From contig CM043966.1 in NCBI GenBank assembly GCA_014529385.2, positions 96,472,587 through 96,536,586 of the forward strand: 64,000 nucleotides of DNA. The letters are read 5' to 3'. Each line of letters starts with the position of its first letter. The stretch's first letter is position 1. Positions 32,999 to 44,688 of this stretch are shown piece after piece. Position numbers and translations under genes: made by a program. The notes beneath the pieces are model-generated. The model saw only the letters and a program-made list of their open reading frames with translations, ran no database searches and was not told the DNA's origin. Source of the DNA: Adiantum capillus-veneris (lineage: Eukaryota; Streptophyta; Polypodiopsida; Polypodiales; Pteridaceae).

Positions 32999-33199
32999 TG
33001 TTGCAGTACTTTCAAAGGATTGCTCTACAAGAAATACAATACAAATCATAACTACACGCTATTTAATTAATACATGGCACTTCTTGCACTAATTAGCAAG
33101 GTACTAACAAAGCATAATAAGTATTTACATACCTCAAGAATCATCAAGTAGAAGAGGAACCTATAGAGATAGAGTTCGTGAGAGAGAGAGAAAGAGTGC

Positions 33200-33201
<2 letters not shown>

Positions 33202-33248
<47 letters not shown>
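33202..33248. repeat. (GA)n microsatellite upstream of the transposase
   Basis: Pure GA tract within a broader GA-rich leader (about 33170-33390). On the minus strand it is a pyrimidine-rich promoter/leader, mirroring the CT-rich leader at the other end of the element. Confidence 0.9.
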
Positions 33249-33251
<3 letters not shown>

Positions 33252-33605
33252 GCGCGAGCTCAAACACAAGAGGAGCCATGCTTAGAGAGAGAAAGAGAGA
33301 GAGAGAGGGGGCTGAGCGATACAGAAAGCTCAGCAAGAGCTCTGTGAGAGAGAGACAGAGAGGAGCTAGATAGAGCTCCAAGAGAGATCTCAGAGACAAA
33401 GAAAGCTCAGACAGGTTGAAGCGGGAAAGAAGCGGCCCAACGTTCAGCAGTAAATTACATTTAGTCTCATTAATTGTGGTACGTTACATTAAGAGACTTA
33501 ATTGACATACCTTAGGAGAGTGATATTCTTTTTGAGATTTGAAGCACTTTTAAAACACCCACTTTTAAGCGCAAAAAAGCAATGTCCTTGACATTACTTT
33601 CCAGG

Positions 33606-33627
33606 CCACCTATACATGCTTTCACCC
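33606..33627 (-). repeat. Right terminal inverted repeat
   Basis: 22 bases ending in CTTTCACCC, a perfect reverse complement of 20864-20885, followed by the ATGT duplication at 33628-33631. Confidence 0.92.
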
Positions 33628-33631
33628 ATGT

Positions 33632-34851
33632 ACATTGATGCTAAGGAGGTGGGTAACACCATACCCCATTGTACATACGCAAGCTTTTAATAAGTCAATA
33701 AAGAGCTCTGTTTCCATGTACATGATTTTTGTTAAAGATACCCAAAATGAACCTAATGCTTTAGCAAAAGAAAATATAAACAATCACAAGGAATTAGAGT
33801 TATCCAATTTTCTCAAGGGGTTTCAAGATGTTTTTATTGAATACATCCCTTGTGAATTACTTCCTAAACGAGGCAATGATGACCATGCAATTGAACTTCT
33901 TCCAAGAAGTTCACCGCCTAATAAACCTTCTTATAGAGTTTCTCAAGCTCAACAAGAGGAGATTATGCGGCAAGTGCATGAGTTAGTTGAGAAGGGCATC
34001 GTTAGGCCTAGCTCATCTCCATTTTGTTCACCCGTGCTATTAGTGCAAAAGAAAGACGGTACATATCAACTATAGAGCACTAAATAGGATTGCTATCAAA
34101 AATAGGTTTTCCGTTCCACAGGTAGAAGACCTATTTAATAAGCTACAAGGGTCGACCTACTTTAGTAGAATTGACCTAAAAAGTGGCTACCATCAATAAG
34201 GATAGTTGATCAAGACATTGTGAAGACCGCATTTCACACTACATTTGGTCTTTACGAATATATAGTCATGCCTTTTGGCTTGACCAATGCACCAACCACA
34301 TTCAACCACTTGATGGAGAAGCTATTCAGGCCTCACCAAACCTTTATTGGAGTGTTCTTTGATGATATTATCATCTACTCTAATTTACTAGACGAACACA
34401 AGCAGCATCTCCAGGTAATATTTCAAGTCTTAGAGAGAATAAACTTTATGTTAATCGAAAGAAAAGTGAGTTTCTCTTACAAAAGATTCAGTATTTAGAC
34501 ATTATCTATCAAGATGGCATCCAAATGGATCCATCAAAGATAGAGGTAATAAAAGGATGGCCTAATCCAAAGAATCTTCATGAACTAAGAAGCTTTATAG
34601 GTATGTGTGCATACTATAGATGCTTCATAGAAAAGTTCTCACTAATAGTAGGACCACTACATGACCTAACAAAGAAAAACGTGAGGTATACATGGTCTGC
34701 AAGGAGAAAAATGCTTTCAAAAAACTTAAAGAAAAACTTATCTCTCAATATGTGCTTACACTATCGGATCTCTCAAAGGCATTTGAGATCCAATGTGATG
34801 CTTGTGGTGATTGCCTTGGAGCTTTTTTGCTCCAAGAAGGGCACGCCATAG
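33632..34851 (+). pseudogene. gypsy reverse transcriptase (3' part of split pol)
   Basis: The frame resumes from the protease side and runs through YRVSQAQQEEIMRQVHELVE and SSPFCSPVLLVQKKDG to a stop at 34075. A shift leads into ALNRIAIKNRFSVPQVEDLF and FSRIDLKSGYHQ (catalytic Asp), two stops follow, then FGLYEYIVMPFGLTNAPTTF and the active box FFDDIIIYS. Further shifts occur near 34490 and 34700. The catalytic Asp residues are present but the reading frame is broken in several places. Confidence 0.88.
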
Positions 34852-35312
34852 CCTATGAAAGTCGAAGGCTCGACCCTATTGAGCAAGCTCTAGGAATATA
34901 TGAGAAGAAACTCTTAGCAGTTCTACATGCTCTAGACTCATGGAAGCACTATTTATTGGGGACTCCTTATATTCTGCGAACGAATCACCAAATCCTTGAG
35001 TACTTCATGACGCAGACCAAGCTCTCCGACAAACAAATGAAGTGGGAAAATTTCCTTTCGCAATTTCATTTTCATATTGCTCACATTGCTGGCAAGCATA
35101 ATCAAGTAGCCGATGCACTCTCAAGACGACTGAGAGTGAATGCTATTTCCATAGCAACTCACAATGATCTATCTTCTATGATAGATGAGTATGCTATTGA
35201 TCCCGATTTTAGAGATGTGATTTCAGCCCTTGCACTAGGGAAGAAAGAGGAACCATTTACCTTACAAGATGGTTATCTTCTCTATGGCAATAGACTATAT
35301 ATGCATTACTAA
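34692..35312 (+). pseudogene. gypsy RNase H domain
   Basis: It contains FEIQCDACGDCLGAFLLQEG, YEKKLLAVLHAL and HNQVADALSRR, the acidic residues of the Ty3 RNase H (Asp, Glu, Asp). The usual RTDHQ is RTNHQ here, so one conserved Asp has become Asn. This is the longest intact stretch of pol in the element. Confidence 0.85.
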
Positions 35313-36000
35313 ATCACTACGTGAGAAATTAATGTATGAATATCATGCTCCTCCTTATGCAGGGCATAGAGGGATTCAGTCTACCCTAAAAGGGATTGAA
35401 ACATATTTCTATTGGCCTGCCATGAAAGCAAACATACAAGATTAAGTTTCTAAATGTGTGGTATGCCAAAAGACAAAGTTTGATAGAGCGAAGCAACCTG
35501 GATTGCTTCAACCTTTGCCAATCCCTAATTCACCATGGGAGAGCATATCCATGGATTTTATCTTTGGATTGCTTAAGTCTATCCATGTGAATACGGGAAT
35601 ATGGACGATAGTAGACAGGTTTAGCAAACAAGCTCATTTTATACTTGTCAAAAAAGACTATCAAAGCCCATCAAATGGCAACCCTCTTCATATCCCAGAT
35701 CTTCAAGTATCATGGCTTGCCGATGTCCATAGTGTCGGATAGAGATCCTAGAATGACCAGTAATTTCTGGGAGGGTCTCTTTGAGAATTTAGAGACAAGG
35801 CTAAACTTCTCTTCGGCCTATCACCCGCAAACGGATGGCCAAATGAAATAGCTAACCTAACAATTCTTGATCTACTAAAAGCCTACGTAACGGAAGTAGA
35901 TCAAAGGAGAAGTACTTACCCTTAGTGGAGTATGCTTACAATAATATTGTACATCCCTCCACGAAAAAAGCACCTTTTGAGGTTATTGAGGGAAGATCTA
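35313..36000 (+). pseudogene. gypsy integrase (catalytic Glu lost)
   Basis: The zinc-binding region (AGHRGIQSTL, KCVVCQKTK) is followed by SMDFIFGL, VDRFSKQAHF and a frameshift near 35645-35700 into VSDRDPRMTSNFWEGL and SAYHPQTDGQ. The position expected to be the catalytic Glu reads Lys and is followed by stops. An in-frame TAA also interrupts the zinc domain near 35443. The domain is clearly inactive. Confidence 0.85.
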
Positions 36001-36289
36001 AAAGTCCCCTGCTACTTAAGGTACACGGAAAGATCTTCGCTGTAGATGAGTATAGCTGAGACCTAAAAGAATCTTTCCAAAAGATTAAAGACACTATCTC
36101 TATCTCACAGCAAAGGCAAAAGGCCGCCACTGATAAGCACAGAAGAGCCAAGCCTTTAAAGAAAATGATTGAGTCTTGCTTAAATTTCCCAAGGCTCGAT
36201 TAAAGCACACAACGGGCAAGAATCCTATGTGACACCAAAAGTGTTATGCTAAGTTCGCAAAAAGATACTATGGTCCCTTCCAGGTTCTT

Positions 36290-36602
36290 AGACAAATCAA
36301 TGAGATGGCCTATCAACTCAAGTTGCCCTGTCATTGGCTCATACACAATGCTTTGCATGTGAACCTACTAAAGCCTTACAAAGGAGAGCCACCTCAAGAA
36401 CCAACTATTGAAGACCCATCGGAGATCGAGGACCAAGAAGAGGCGCTGCATCTCGAGTCCATTCTCCGACATGAAGACAAGGTATTGAGAGGCGGTAAGA
36501 TTACCCACAAAATCTTATTAAATTTAAGAACTATCCTTTTGAAGATGCTCGATGGATGCAAGGCATACAATTAAAGGATAACCTAAACCTTGTCAATGCT
36601 TA
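36290..36602 (+). pseudogene. gypsy C-terminal integrase tail and chromodomain-like segment
   Basis: The frame AYQLKLP, HNALHVNLLKPYKGEPP and IEDQEEALHLESILRHEDKV is the standard end of chromovirus integrases. The residues after HEDKVLRGGKITHK shift frame at about 36510 and read on as a chromodomain-like end (KFKNYPFEDARWMQG, in the alternative frame). This places the element among plant chromoviruses, which target heterochromatin through this domain. Confidence 0.75.
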
Positions 36603-36977
36603 CAATGATTCCCTAGAGTGAGCAAATGTATAAATGTTTAAAATGAACAAAGTTTTTTTGTCTTATAAGACTCTCTATTTCTTTATTGTGCACAAATGTT
36701 AAGTAGTATGCATGCTTAGAATCAAGTTTGCGGAGACGACGTCTTCCAAACACTAAGTAGAGCTTGTCACTCTACTATGGAAGATTGATAGGACTAATGC
36801 GCAGACATGCTTGCGGCAGCTTAGGCTCTCAAGCGCCAAATGGATTAGTCATCCATTCTGGAATGATGTTGTAGGGTAATATAGGGATCCTCTACCTGCT
36901 AGAAAAAGGATTAATGAATAGGCTTTATCTTCTCTACCCCATAGTCGAGGACGACTATGATTTCAAGAGAGAGGTAA

Positions 36978-37847
36978 TGTCATAATAACTAATATCTAAT
37001 TCTCCTAAATGATTTTCTCATGTTAAACTGATCATTTAAAATGGGGAAGTACCACGGGAGAAAAAGCTAGATTATTGGTAAGGCTAGCAGGCTGGTCACA
37101 GTAGGGATCCAAAGGAGGGAAAATAGGGATCCAAAAGGGGACCATCTGCAGAAGAGAAATGTGCAAGCAATGGGATTCAAAGACCCTAAGGTTCAACCCA
37201 TTAAGACGTCCAAAATGCTAAGGTTCCAAAATTCAAAGGTTGTGTCCAATGGTCCAACCCTAGGTAAAATTGGATGCTTGTGGGAAGACTCAAAAGTCTT
37301 CCCACATCCCCATCTTGATGGGGGCAAGCCCTTTAAGTAGGGGATGAGAGAGAAACACTCTCTCTCTCTTGCAAGCCCTTTACACAAAGGGAATAGGGGA
37401 CACATGTCAACTCCCTAGGCCAATTGCTCCCAAGATGCATTCAAATCCTAGTGGATGGCCATAGAGGTGGACCAATGAGAATTAGGCTAGAGTACATTTA
37501 GTTTAATTCATTTTAAAACACTTGATAAAAGAACCAATAGAAATTAAGCTCTCTAGAAGACTATTGGATAGTCTGCCAAGGGGTCCAATGAGCATTCCGC
37601 AGCCCAATGGCTTGCTTGATTCCTATTGGCCAGAAGACAAAGGGGTCCAATGAGAGTTTAAATGCATTAATTAAATACCTAAACCTCTCACAAAAGGGGA
37701 AAGTTGCACACATGTCAAAAGGCTATCACTTATGCTTCTCAACTATCATTGGCTAAGCTTTGCAGGGGTCCAATGGGGTGCTATCATGAGCAAAAACCAA
37801 GAGGGGTCAACTAAGAGAGAGGGGGGGATAATTTTAGCAAGGCTTTA

Positions 37848-37883
<36 letters not shown>

Positions 37884-38581
37884 TCATGTGTGAAGCAATA
37901 AGACTCTCTCTCCTTCTCAAGCTTTAATGGAAAGTTCACCATCTACTCCAAGCTTGTGAGAAGGGAGGCCTACACCAACAACTCTTGGCTTTGTGATGCA
38001 AATCCAACCAAGAGCCAAGCTTCAATGCATGCTCACCTCCTCTACATGCTAATTACTAAGCTATGCTAAGCTATTATGAGTGATTATGAGAGGAGATATA
38101 CTCCTTTCTCGTAAGAATACTCCTTCTTCCTCTCAATCTACTCTCATACCCCGCTAGCTCTCACCATCTTCCAAGGTGTGTGAGGTCTTGGGTCTGAGAC
38201 CGTGAGGGAATTGATGTTGTGTTTTAAAGTGTTTGCTTAGTGCTTGAAGCTTCCATCTTCATTGCACTAGCTAGTTATTGAAGGAACACAAAGTATTGTA
38301 TTGTAAAATGTCTCCCTTGATGGGGGAAACCTATAATACAAAGCCTTTTGGAGGGGGGGACAGCCTCCATATAAATCCAGTCCTCAACTGTTGTCAATAG
38401 CTTAATTTCTCTCTCTTTTGAAGTATTGTTCATGCCTATCTAGCTAGGTGTTATACTTTTTTTTGCTCTCTCCATCCAAGCACTCTTGCTATGCTCATTA
38501 GGCATCTATTCTAATGAAATGCTCAGTATGCTTATGCTATTTTCCACTACACACTAAGTTATTAGGCCATTAAATGTTACA
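36978..38581 (+). repeat. 3' LTR
   Basis: 1604 bases, TG to CA, matching 16922-18498. The purine-rich AAGAGAGAGG lies immediately before it and AAACT immediately after it. Confidence 0.92.
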
Positions 38582-40576
38582 AAACTCAAGAAGCAAAGAC
38601 TAAAAGAAGTTCAAACCTAAAATCTACCTAAAATCTTTCATTCCTAACTATCATCAATCCCCCAATCTAAATCAAGGAAAAAGAAAAACTAATTTGCTTA
38701 ACCACAATTCTATCTAACAATAAAAAACTTCTCTTGAAGGTCGTGATGCTAGTTTCAATTTTAATACATGTTTTGATTGTGTCATACACTTTTCCAATGC
38801 GTTGTCCCTATTAGATGGGATTCCCAAGTTGTGCATGATAAATTGCCTTCCATAGGAGGAAAGGGTATATTGCTACAAGGGCTTGCAAGCGCACGCCGAC
38901 ACACACATATTGTGTTATCAACCGTGAAGGCCAAATGTGATCCATGGGACCAAATGAGGCGTCTCTTCTGGATTGAGGACTATGGATATAAGAGTGGCAT
39001 ATGAGAGTCCATGGGGTGCTATAGGGAGTAGTCTGGGTTACACATGTGAGTAAAGCAAGGTAGAGTCCATGGGGTGGTTGTAGGCAATAGTATGGGTTAA
39101 ACATGTGAGTAAAGCAAGGTTAAATGTGATATAAAACTGAGCACTCAACTAGGATATGATGCTTAGCTACCTCTCGCACTAGCAAGGGACATAGTGTGCA
39201 TACACGAAGGGACTCTTCCCTAGTGTTACTACCCCATCTCATATCGAACATAATGGAGCTAAGCCAGATTGCTACTATGGTGTGGATTGCGGATAAGGGG
39301 ATAGGCTCAAGCATGTTAGGGGGTGTGCGGTTGCCTCTCTCATAGAAGAACATCCTTTTGGAATTGTATTGTGTAATGCATAAAGTCTAAGCCTCAAGAT
39401 TTTTCCCATGCCATGATACACTAGTGTTGTAAGGAAGCCTTGTTCACTATAGGGTATAGTGATGCATCATGAAGCAAGTGTGTTGTGTCCCATCTTCCAA
39501 ACCACTTATTGATATCTTGTATCTCCCCCATAAAATTTAGGAAGTCAACTTTATCGTGTACTCCACTCACCATGGCGCATCTTTATCTCTCTCCACGTTG
39601 ATGACCTCAATGAAAAGGAGCATGTAATGTGTTTGGACCTTCAATTGGAGAAAGTTTGTGAGAAAATGCTAATTTTCTTGGCAATGTCTACTTGTTTGTG
39701 TGATGAACAGGAAGCAAGGGATTCAAGGAAAGTTACTTAGTTGCTACAACACCATGTTTTAGCACACTCTTGTATTATTTTTACTTGTGTGCACTAAGAC
39801 GTAGGCTGGGTTATTCCTTGCAAACTTCCAAAACAAAAGTACTCTCATAATCCTCTTGCAACCCTATGAGTAGAACCAAACAGAGATAATTGCTAAGCAC
39901 AACTTGCCATTATCTTTCTTGTGGCAACTGTTGACATCTTTAGCTTGACATTTGACAGCACACTTTTTTCCTAGACTGTCATTTTCCTAAGAAAAAATAA
40001 GGTTGCATCAACAACAAATGTTATGATTAACTTGGATAAATGATGGTGCTAGAGAAAGATAGTGTCCTTGCACATTGCCAATGTGAAATTATGTAGTAAC
40101 CAACTTATGTGTGTGTTCTTTTCACTGAATAGGGTTTGCGTGTTCTCAAATTTCAGAAATTCCAAATATAGACTTGTAGCATTTTTGGATGGAGTAACCC
40201 AATTTTCGCATAGTGTAGTCTTTTTTGACAATAGAGAACTACCTTTAGGCATCTTAAGACAACCTTCAAACAATGAACAATTACATCTTGAGAACCCACA
40301 ATACCATTCTATCGTCGTCTACTAAGGTACTTAGAAAATTTTCACATATTTCAGGGCATTTTTAGTAATTTTCCCTTGATGAACCTATCACATACAAGAT
40401 ATCCCTCCCCCTTTTATAATAGTATAAATTCTCTATTTTCTTAAAACCATGAAGGCCATAGATTCACAGAAATTTTGATCTATGGAGAATTGAGAACACG
40501 ACTAGTAAACTTGACATGAGTTTGTGTGCCTTCCTTTCAAATTCTTTCAATAAGGCACCCAAAGTTGCAATTCACA
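38582..40576. other. No gene recognised
   Basis: This is the right flank of the retrotransposon and the 3' flank of pyruvate decarboxylase. Short direct repeats (GAGTCCATGGGGTG, TGGGTTACACATGTGAGTAA and TGGGTTAAACATGTGAGTAA) occur at 39005-39120. No coding signal was found. Confidence 0.5.
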
Positions 40577-40891
40577 TTACTGTGGATTTGGTGGTCTGCT
40601 ATTTGCTGCAGAGACACGCGAACCCCATTCCAACAACTCTTTGCTTGTGTCGTCTCTATGAACAATGCACTCTATGAAGCAAAGGCAATCCCTCTTATCT
40701 CCTTGTGCTGCAGCAATAGCCTCAATAAGCTCCTCTTCTGTTTTAACCTGCACCACATGGAGTCCATCCTTTAGCTCAGAGTGTCATGCATTGACGCACA
40801 GCTGTACTAGAACTTATGGCAAAAGGCAACTTCATACCCAAGCAAGGTGAAAAGTCTCAATGGCCCACATAAGAGGATGCAAATGTGACGC

Positions 40892-40957
<66 letters not shown>

Positions 40958-43844
40958 ACTAAAAGCTTCTCTCTATGGAAAGAGAAAACGAATGTCAACT
41001 CTCTCTCACAAGTGGCAAGCTTTATCCAACAGTCCACAATTGCTCCCAAGAGTTGAAATTAAGTGAAACAAAACTATTTACTTGAGATGATTGCCATCAA
41101 CAGGTGCATTGTGGCAAAAAAGCGTTATGACCAATCCATGCCTACTGTATCTTGTCTCTTCTTACCCTGCCTCTCATGTTCTGAAACAGATGAGTGCACA
41201 TAACGAGAGAACAAGAGTCGTATCTAAAGCCAACAATCGATTGTGTCTCATGAATATTTGAAACAGAAGTGGTACCTGACAATACATGTACTCTAACTAA
41301 TCTCGCCATACCCGTCAAAATGTTTGTCTGGAAAAATTAAAGTAAAAGTAGAATAACTACTAAAATACCCATTCTGAAGGAGATGAATTACCTTAGTAGT
41401 CCAGCACTTGCCTTCTCCATTATGAAAAGCATCCACAAGAGCAGTATAGTTCCAGTTCTTGATAATGTTATAAGGTCCATCGTGTATCTCCACTTCGATC
41501 GTGTATCCTCCATTATTGATGAGGAAAATAATACTCCGCTGCCCACAACCAATCATTGTCGACACATCCTGTGCCGTAACCTGCAGGTTGAGACACAATG
41601 CTCATGTCAAAACCATGCAGTCCCTAACCAGTCTAGAAGCTAGAAACAAGCTCAGAACCTGAAAGCTTCCATCACCAATACACGCAATCACCCGCTTCTT
41701 TGGCGATGCTTGGGCATAGCCCAATACAGCACCCACAGACCAGCCAATAGATCCATATTGCATTTGAAATTCATATCTGAGAAATGAATACAATTCTAAT
41801 TAAATTTTCCCACAATTCAAAAGAGAAGGTTATGACTTTCGGTGGCCCTGTTCACTCACTGGCATCCCTCTGGGAGCTTCAACTTTTGACAATTAAACCA
41901 GGAGTCCCCTGTTTCAGCTATCAAAGCAGTGTCACTGCTTAACATGTGCTGCAAGAAAGATAAAACTTTTGCACTTGACCGATCTCCAAATGAGACAGCA
42001 ATATGCAGAAAAGACAATGTTGCTGACCTGTATGTGGCTAAACAACACATTAACCCTTAAGGGTTCCCCTGGTAAGCCTTTGAGCGGCACACCGGATGGA
42101 ATATATATGCGTCTGTAGTTATCATGTGCTGTTGTATTCTTCCTTATCTTTTTTGACAAAGCCTTCAAGAAATCTCTCATATGCACACAACTGAAAGCTG
42201 GTCCATTGGCGATAAGAACGCGATCTGGTTCGACGATGATTGCCTTTTCCTTTTTGAATAACAATGAGTAGCCTACTGAGCTGTAGTCATTAAACACCGG
42301 TCCTGCAAACAAGTAAGCATCTGCAGATTCCACAATCTCCAAACAAAAGGACATGCTAACGGCGCCCCAATAGGTGCCCATGAAGCGTGGATGTGTTTCT
42401 GGGAATAATCCTTTGGCCGAAGGCATCACGGCCACAGCATAACCAGATGCCTCGGCTAGATCTAGAAAGGCACTTTCTGCTTTAGCAACTCGTAGCTTCG
42501 AGCCTCCCACAAGCACAGGCTTGACTGCACAATTGAGAAAATATGCTGCAGTTTCTACTGCAACTTCCAAGCTTTGAGAGTTACTTGGCCTGCTTTAAAG
42601 CAGGATTATGGTCAAAAAGATTTGTCTCAAAATTTTAATTCTTATTGGTTTTCTGAACAATGTACCTCAATGAGAGAGCATAAGGAACAGGTTCTGGGCT
42701 GAAAGTGGGGTGAGCAAGCCCGGGCAGGTTGCAACTGACCGACACATAGACGGGCTTGCTCTCTCTCAAAGCAGTAGAGATGGCACTGTCGATGAGTTCA
42801 TGAGCAGTGTCAAGGTCTTGTATCACTACCTGTTTTGAGCTTTAAGGCATTAGCACTGTCTTTGTATACAACTCTTACAAGGCATAGCCTGGAGTTGCTT
42901 TGTTGGATACAGTTATATGTATGCAACATGCACATGACTACTGCTATCAAAAGGCACATACACATAAGCAGCAGCAATGAAAAGGCGCAAACATGTAAGC
43001 TTAAAGCAATGGCAATTAAAAGGCACAACCATATAAGCAACAGGAATCAAAAGCCTTAGCATTGAAGTTGTTTTCCATGAAGGATCTGTACCTTGAATAC
43101 AAGAAAAAAACAAAGCCTGCAGCATGGTATGAAAACAAAGCTAGCATCACCAAAGCCATATATCGTAACACAAAACCACAAGACATTGTCAGTTTACATC
43201 AATGGTAGTAGTGTTGTAGTGCATTTGAATCTTTGAAATACTGCAAACATAAACGCCCTGCCGCATTCAACAATATCAACATGGTAATGAGTTTCCAAAG
43301 AAACCAAAAAGTGAAAAATACACGATGCTGAGAACTCCAATGGCAATTTTAGATGGAAACGACAAGGTACCTGGTGACACGTGACTTGCTTGAAACATTG
43401 AAGTTCTTGACTGAAATCAGGGAGTCCAACAGTATGATGCAGAATACGATTGGTACCAAAGTCATTGGAATTGGGACCGCCAACAATGCAGATTAAAGGC
43501 AGATTTTCGCTGTATGCTCCAGCGATAGCATTGATAACACTAAGACCACCCACTGTGAATGTGACCACACATGCACCCACGCCTTTCGCTCGTGCATACC
43601 CATCAGCAGCATAGCCTGCATTGAGCTCATTGCAACAGCCTATGAGGCGAAGGGATGGCTCTGCCAAAAGATGATCAAGTAGCACAAGGTTGAAATCTCC
43701 AGGAACCGAGAACACGTCATGCACACCAATCTCCACCAGCCGCCTTGCAATGTGGCGGCCGAGAGAGGGAAATCCAGAATCAATCTTGGCATATGGGTAG
43801 GGTTGTTTTGTGATTTCGGCAACCATCTGTGTACTCTCTGACAT
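40577..43844 (-). CDS. PDC: Pyruvate decarboxylase, complete, seven exons
   Basis: Exons on the minus strand are 43844-43371, 42829-42666, 42589-42028, 41948-41860, 41776-41659, 41580-41392 and 40747-40577. All junctions are GT-AG and in phase, giving 588 aa with no stop, close to the usual plant length of about 590-610. The enzyme converts pyruvate to acetaldehyde and CO2 with thiamine diphosphate and Mg2+, in the cytosol, as the first step of ethanol fermentation under low oxygen. Visible motifs are the cofactor-activating Glu73 in [16 protein letters not shown], the HH pair at 136-137 (ILHHTVGL), the thiamine-diphosphate motif GDGS at 464-467 to NN at 491-492, and [15 protein letters not shown] with the catalytic-region Glu498. 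The last intron carries a (GA)n tract at 40894-40954. This is the one clearly intact host gene here. Confidence 0.95.
40894..40954. repeat. (GA)n microsatellite in the last PDC intron
   Basis: Pure GA tract of about 30 units inside the 644-base intron between exons 6 and 7. In the PDC transcript it would read as a pyrimidine (CU)n tract. Confidence 0.95.
42945..43055. repeat. Minisatellite in the first PDC intron
   Basis: About three copies of a unit of roughly 33 bases containing CATATAAGCA, CAATCAAAAGGC and ACA, diverged from each other. Confidence 0.6.
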
Positions 43845-44254
43845 GGATATGAAGAGGAAAAGGAGGGGGGGGAAAACCCTTACCTAGATGACGGAAACAG
43901 AACCCAATACCTGAAGAAATATGGTTGATGACATCTGCGCTGCATTGAGGATCAGTAAGGAGCTAAAATGAGGAGCCCATTTTCTGCAATGGTTGCTAGA
44001 ACACGTTCGTCCATACTATTTTCTGCATTGAAGAGCCCATTTTCTGCCATGGTTGCGAGAAAACGTGTCGTCGATTTCTGCTGATCAAACAAGGGTTTAA
44101 TGGAAGAGGAGGAGGCCTGTGATTCCGAGAAAGGGTGTTCTCAAATCAACAGAATCGACAGAAGTGTGCACAACAAGCTAGAAAATGAGTCGGTGGTTAC
44201 GTGCATGTCGTTCAAAATGTGTTCCATGGCCACACCATCCAGGGACAGTTCAAT
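43845..44254 (-). promoter_or_regulatory. PDC upstream region with duplicated element
   Basis: GAGCCCATTTTCTGC-ATGGTTGC occurs twice (about 43974 and 44034), spaced about 60 bases apart and 130-240 bases upstream of the PDC start. It could be leader or promoter sequence. No TATA box or hypoxia element is claimed. Confidence 0.4.
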
Positions 44255-44688
44255 AATAAGTCTCGCCCTAAAGGGCAGTGGAGAATTCAAGGGAGCACAA
44301 GAGAACAAGGCGTCTCCAGACAGACGTTGGCAGTGCCTTTCAACTTGATTGGGATGACAGAGAGCCCGGGGGGGGGGGGGGAGAAGAAAAGAGACTATAG
44401 ATTAAAGACTAGAAAAATAAAACATACTTTTGAAAATTTGAAGGGTGCTCCGTTGTATTGGGCTCAGCAAGTGTGATGTATTGGGCTTAGCAAGTGTGAA
44501 AGAGCTACATTTCACAAGCATAATTTGACCAATTCTGTTGAATGGATATGAGGCATCCTTGGCACACCTAATAATATTTTTACTAAGGACAACATAAGTG
44601 AACATACAATGTGAGAGCTTTGTAGTCCGAGTATGTAGTCACAACCCTACTGGAATCATGAAAGAGGCTCATATTCAAAATGTCCATC
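44255..44688. repeat. Segmental duplicate, left part of copy A
   Basis: Matches 55515-55968 over its length (shared AAGGGAGCACAAGA, CTCCAGACAGAC, GTGCCTTTCAACTTGATTGG, GGATATGAGGCATC, CATATTCAAAATGTCCATC). Copy A has a poly-G run at 44370-44382 where copy B has a long (GA)n. The right part of copy A resumes at 50211 after a 5.5-kb insertion. Confidence 0.85.

Larger units (their letters stand above)
20864..33627 (-). mobile_element. 12.76-kb multi-gene DNA transposon with 22-bp TIRs, unusual family
   Basis: Perfect 22-bp terminal inverted repeats at 20864-20885 and 33606-33627 (starting GGGTGAAAGCATGTATAGG) are bordered by an ATGT duplication. Inside are a minus-strand transposase of two exons (32998-28083) and three plus-strand genes (21811-24797, 25087-26136, 26515-27417) arranged convergently. 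Palindromic arrays built on CCACTT/AAGTGG occupy the introns of both outer genes and the central junction. Pyrimidine-rich leaders precede both outer genes. The 4-bp duplication and GGG ends are compatible with what I recall of the Sola superfamily, but I cannot confirm this; Chapaev-like, Ginger-like or a new group are alternatives. I have used the transposase strand as the element strand. Confidence 0.9.
16922..38581 (+). mobile_element. Ty3/gypsy chromovirus-type LTR retrotransposon, split by a nested transposon
   Basis: Two direct LTRs of about 1.6 kb (16922-18498 and 36978-38581) both start TGTCATAATAA and end in AAATGTTACA. Just inside the first is the primer site TGGTATCAGAGC (18500-18511), and a purine-rich tract abuts the second. 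Gene order is gag, protease, reverse transcriptase, RNase H, integrase, chromodomain-like tail, as in chromoviruses. The flanking AAAGT and AAACT are a probable 5-bp target duplication with one change. The interior is interrupted at 20864-33627 by another element. Frameshifts, stops and LTR divergence show that it is an old, non-autonomous copy. Confidence 0.92.

Noticed and set aside
16922-38581. Two separate gypsy elements, one gag-protease and one pol
   Set aside because: The paired LTRs, a single primer site, one chromodomain end and the frame-exact junction at 20863/33632 show one element split by an insertion.
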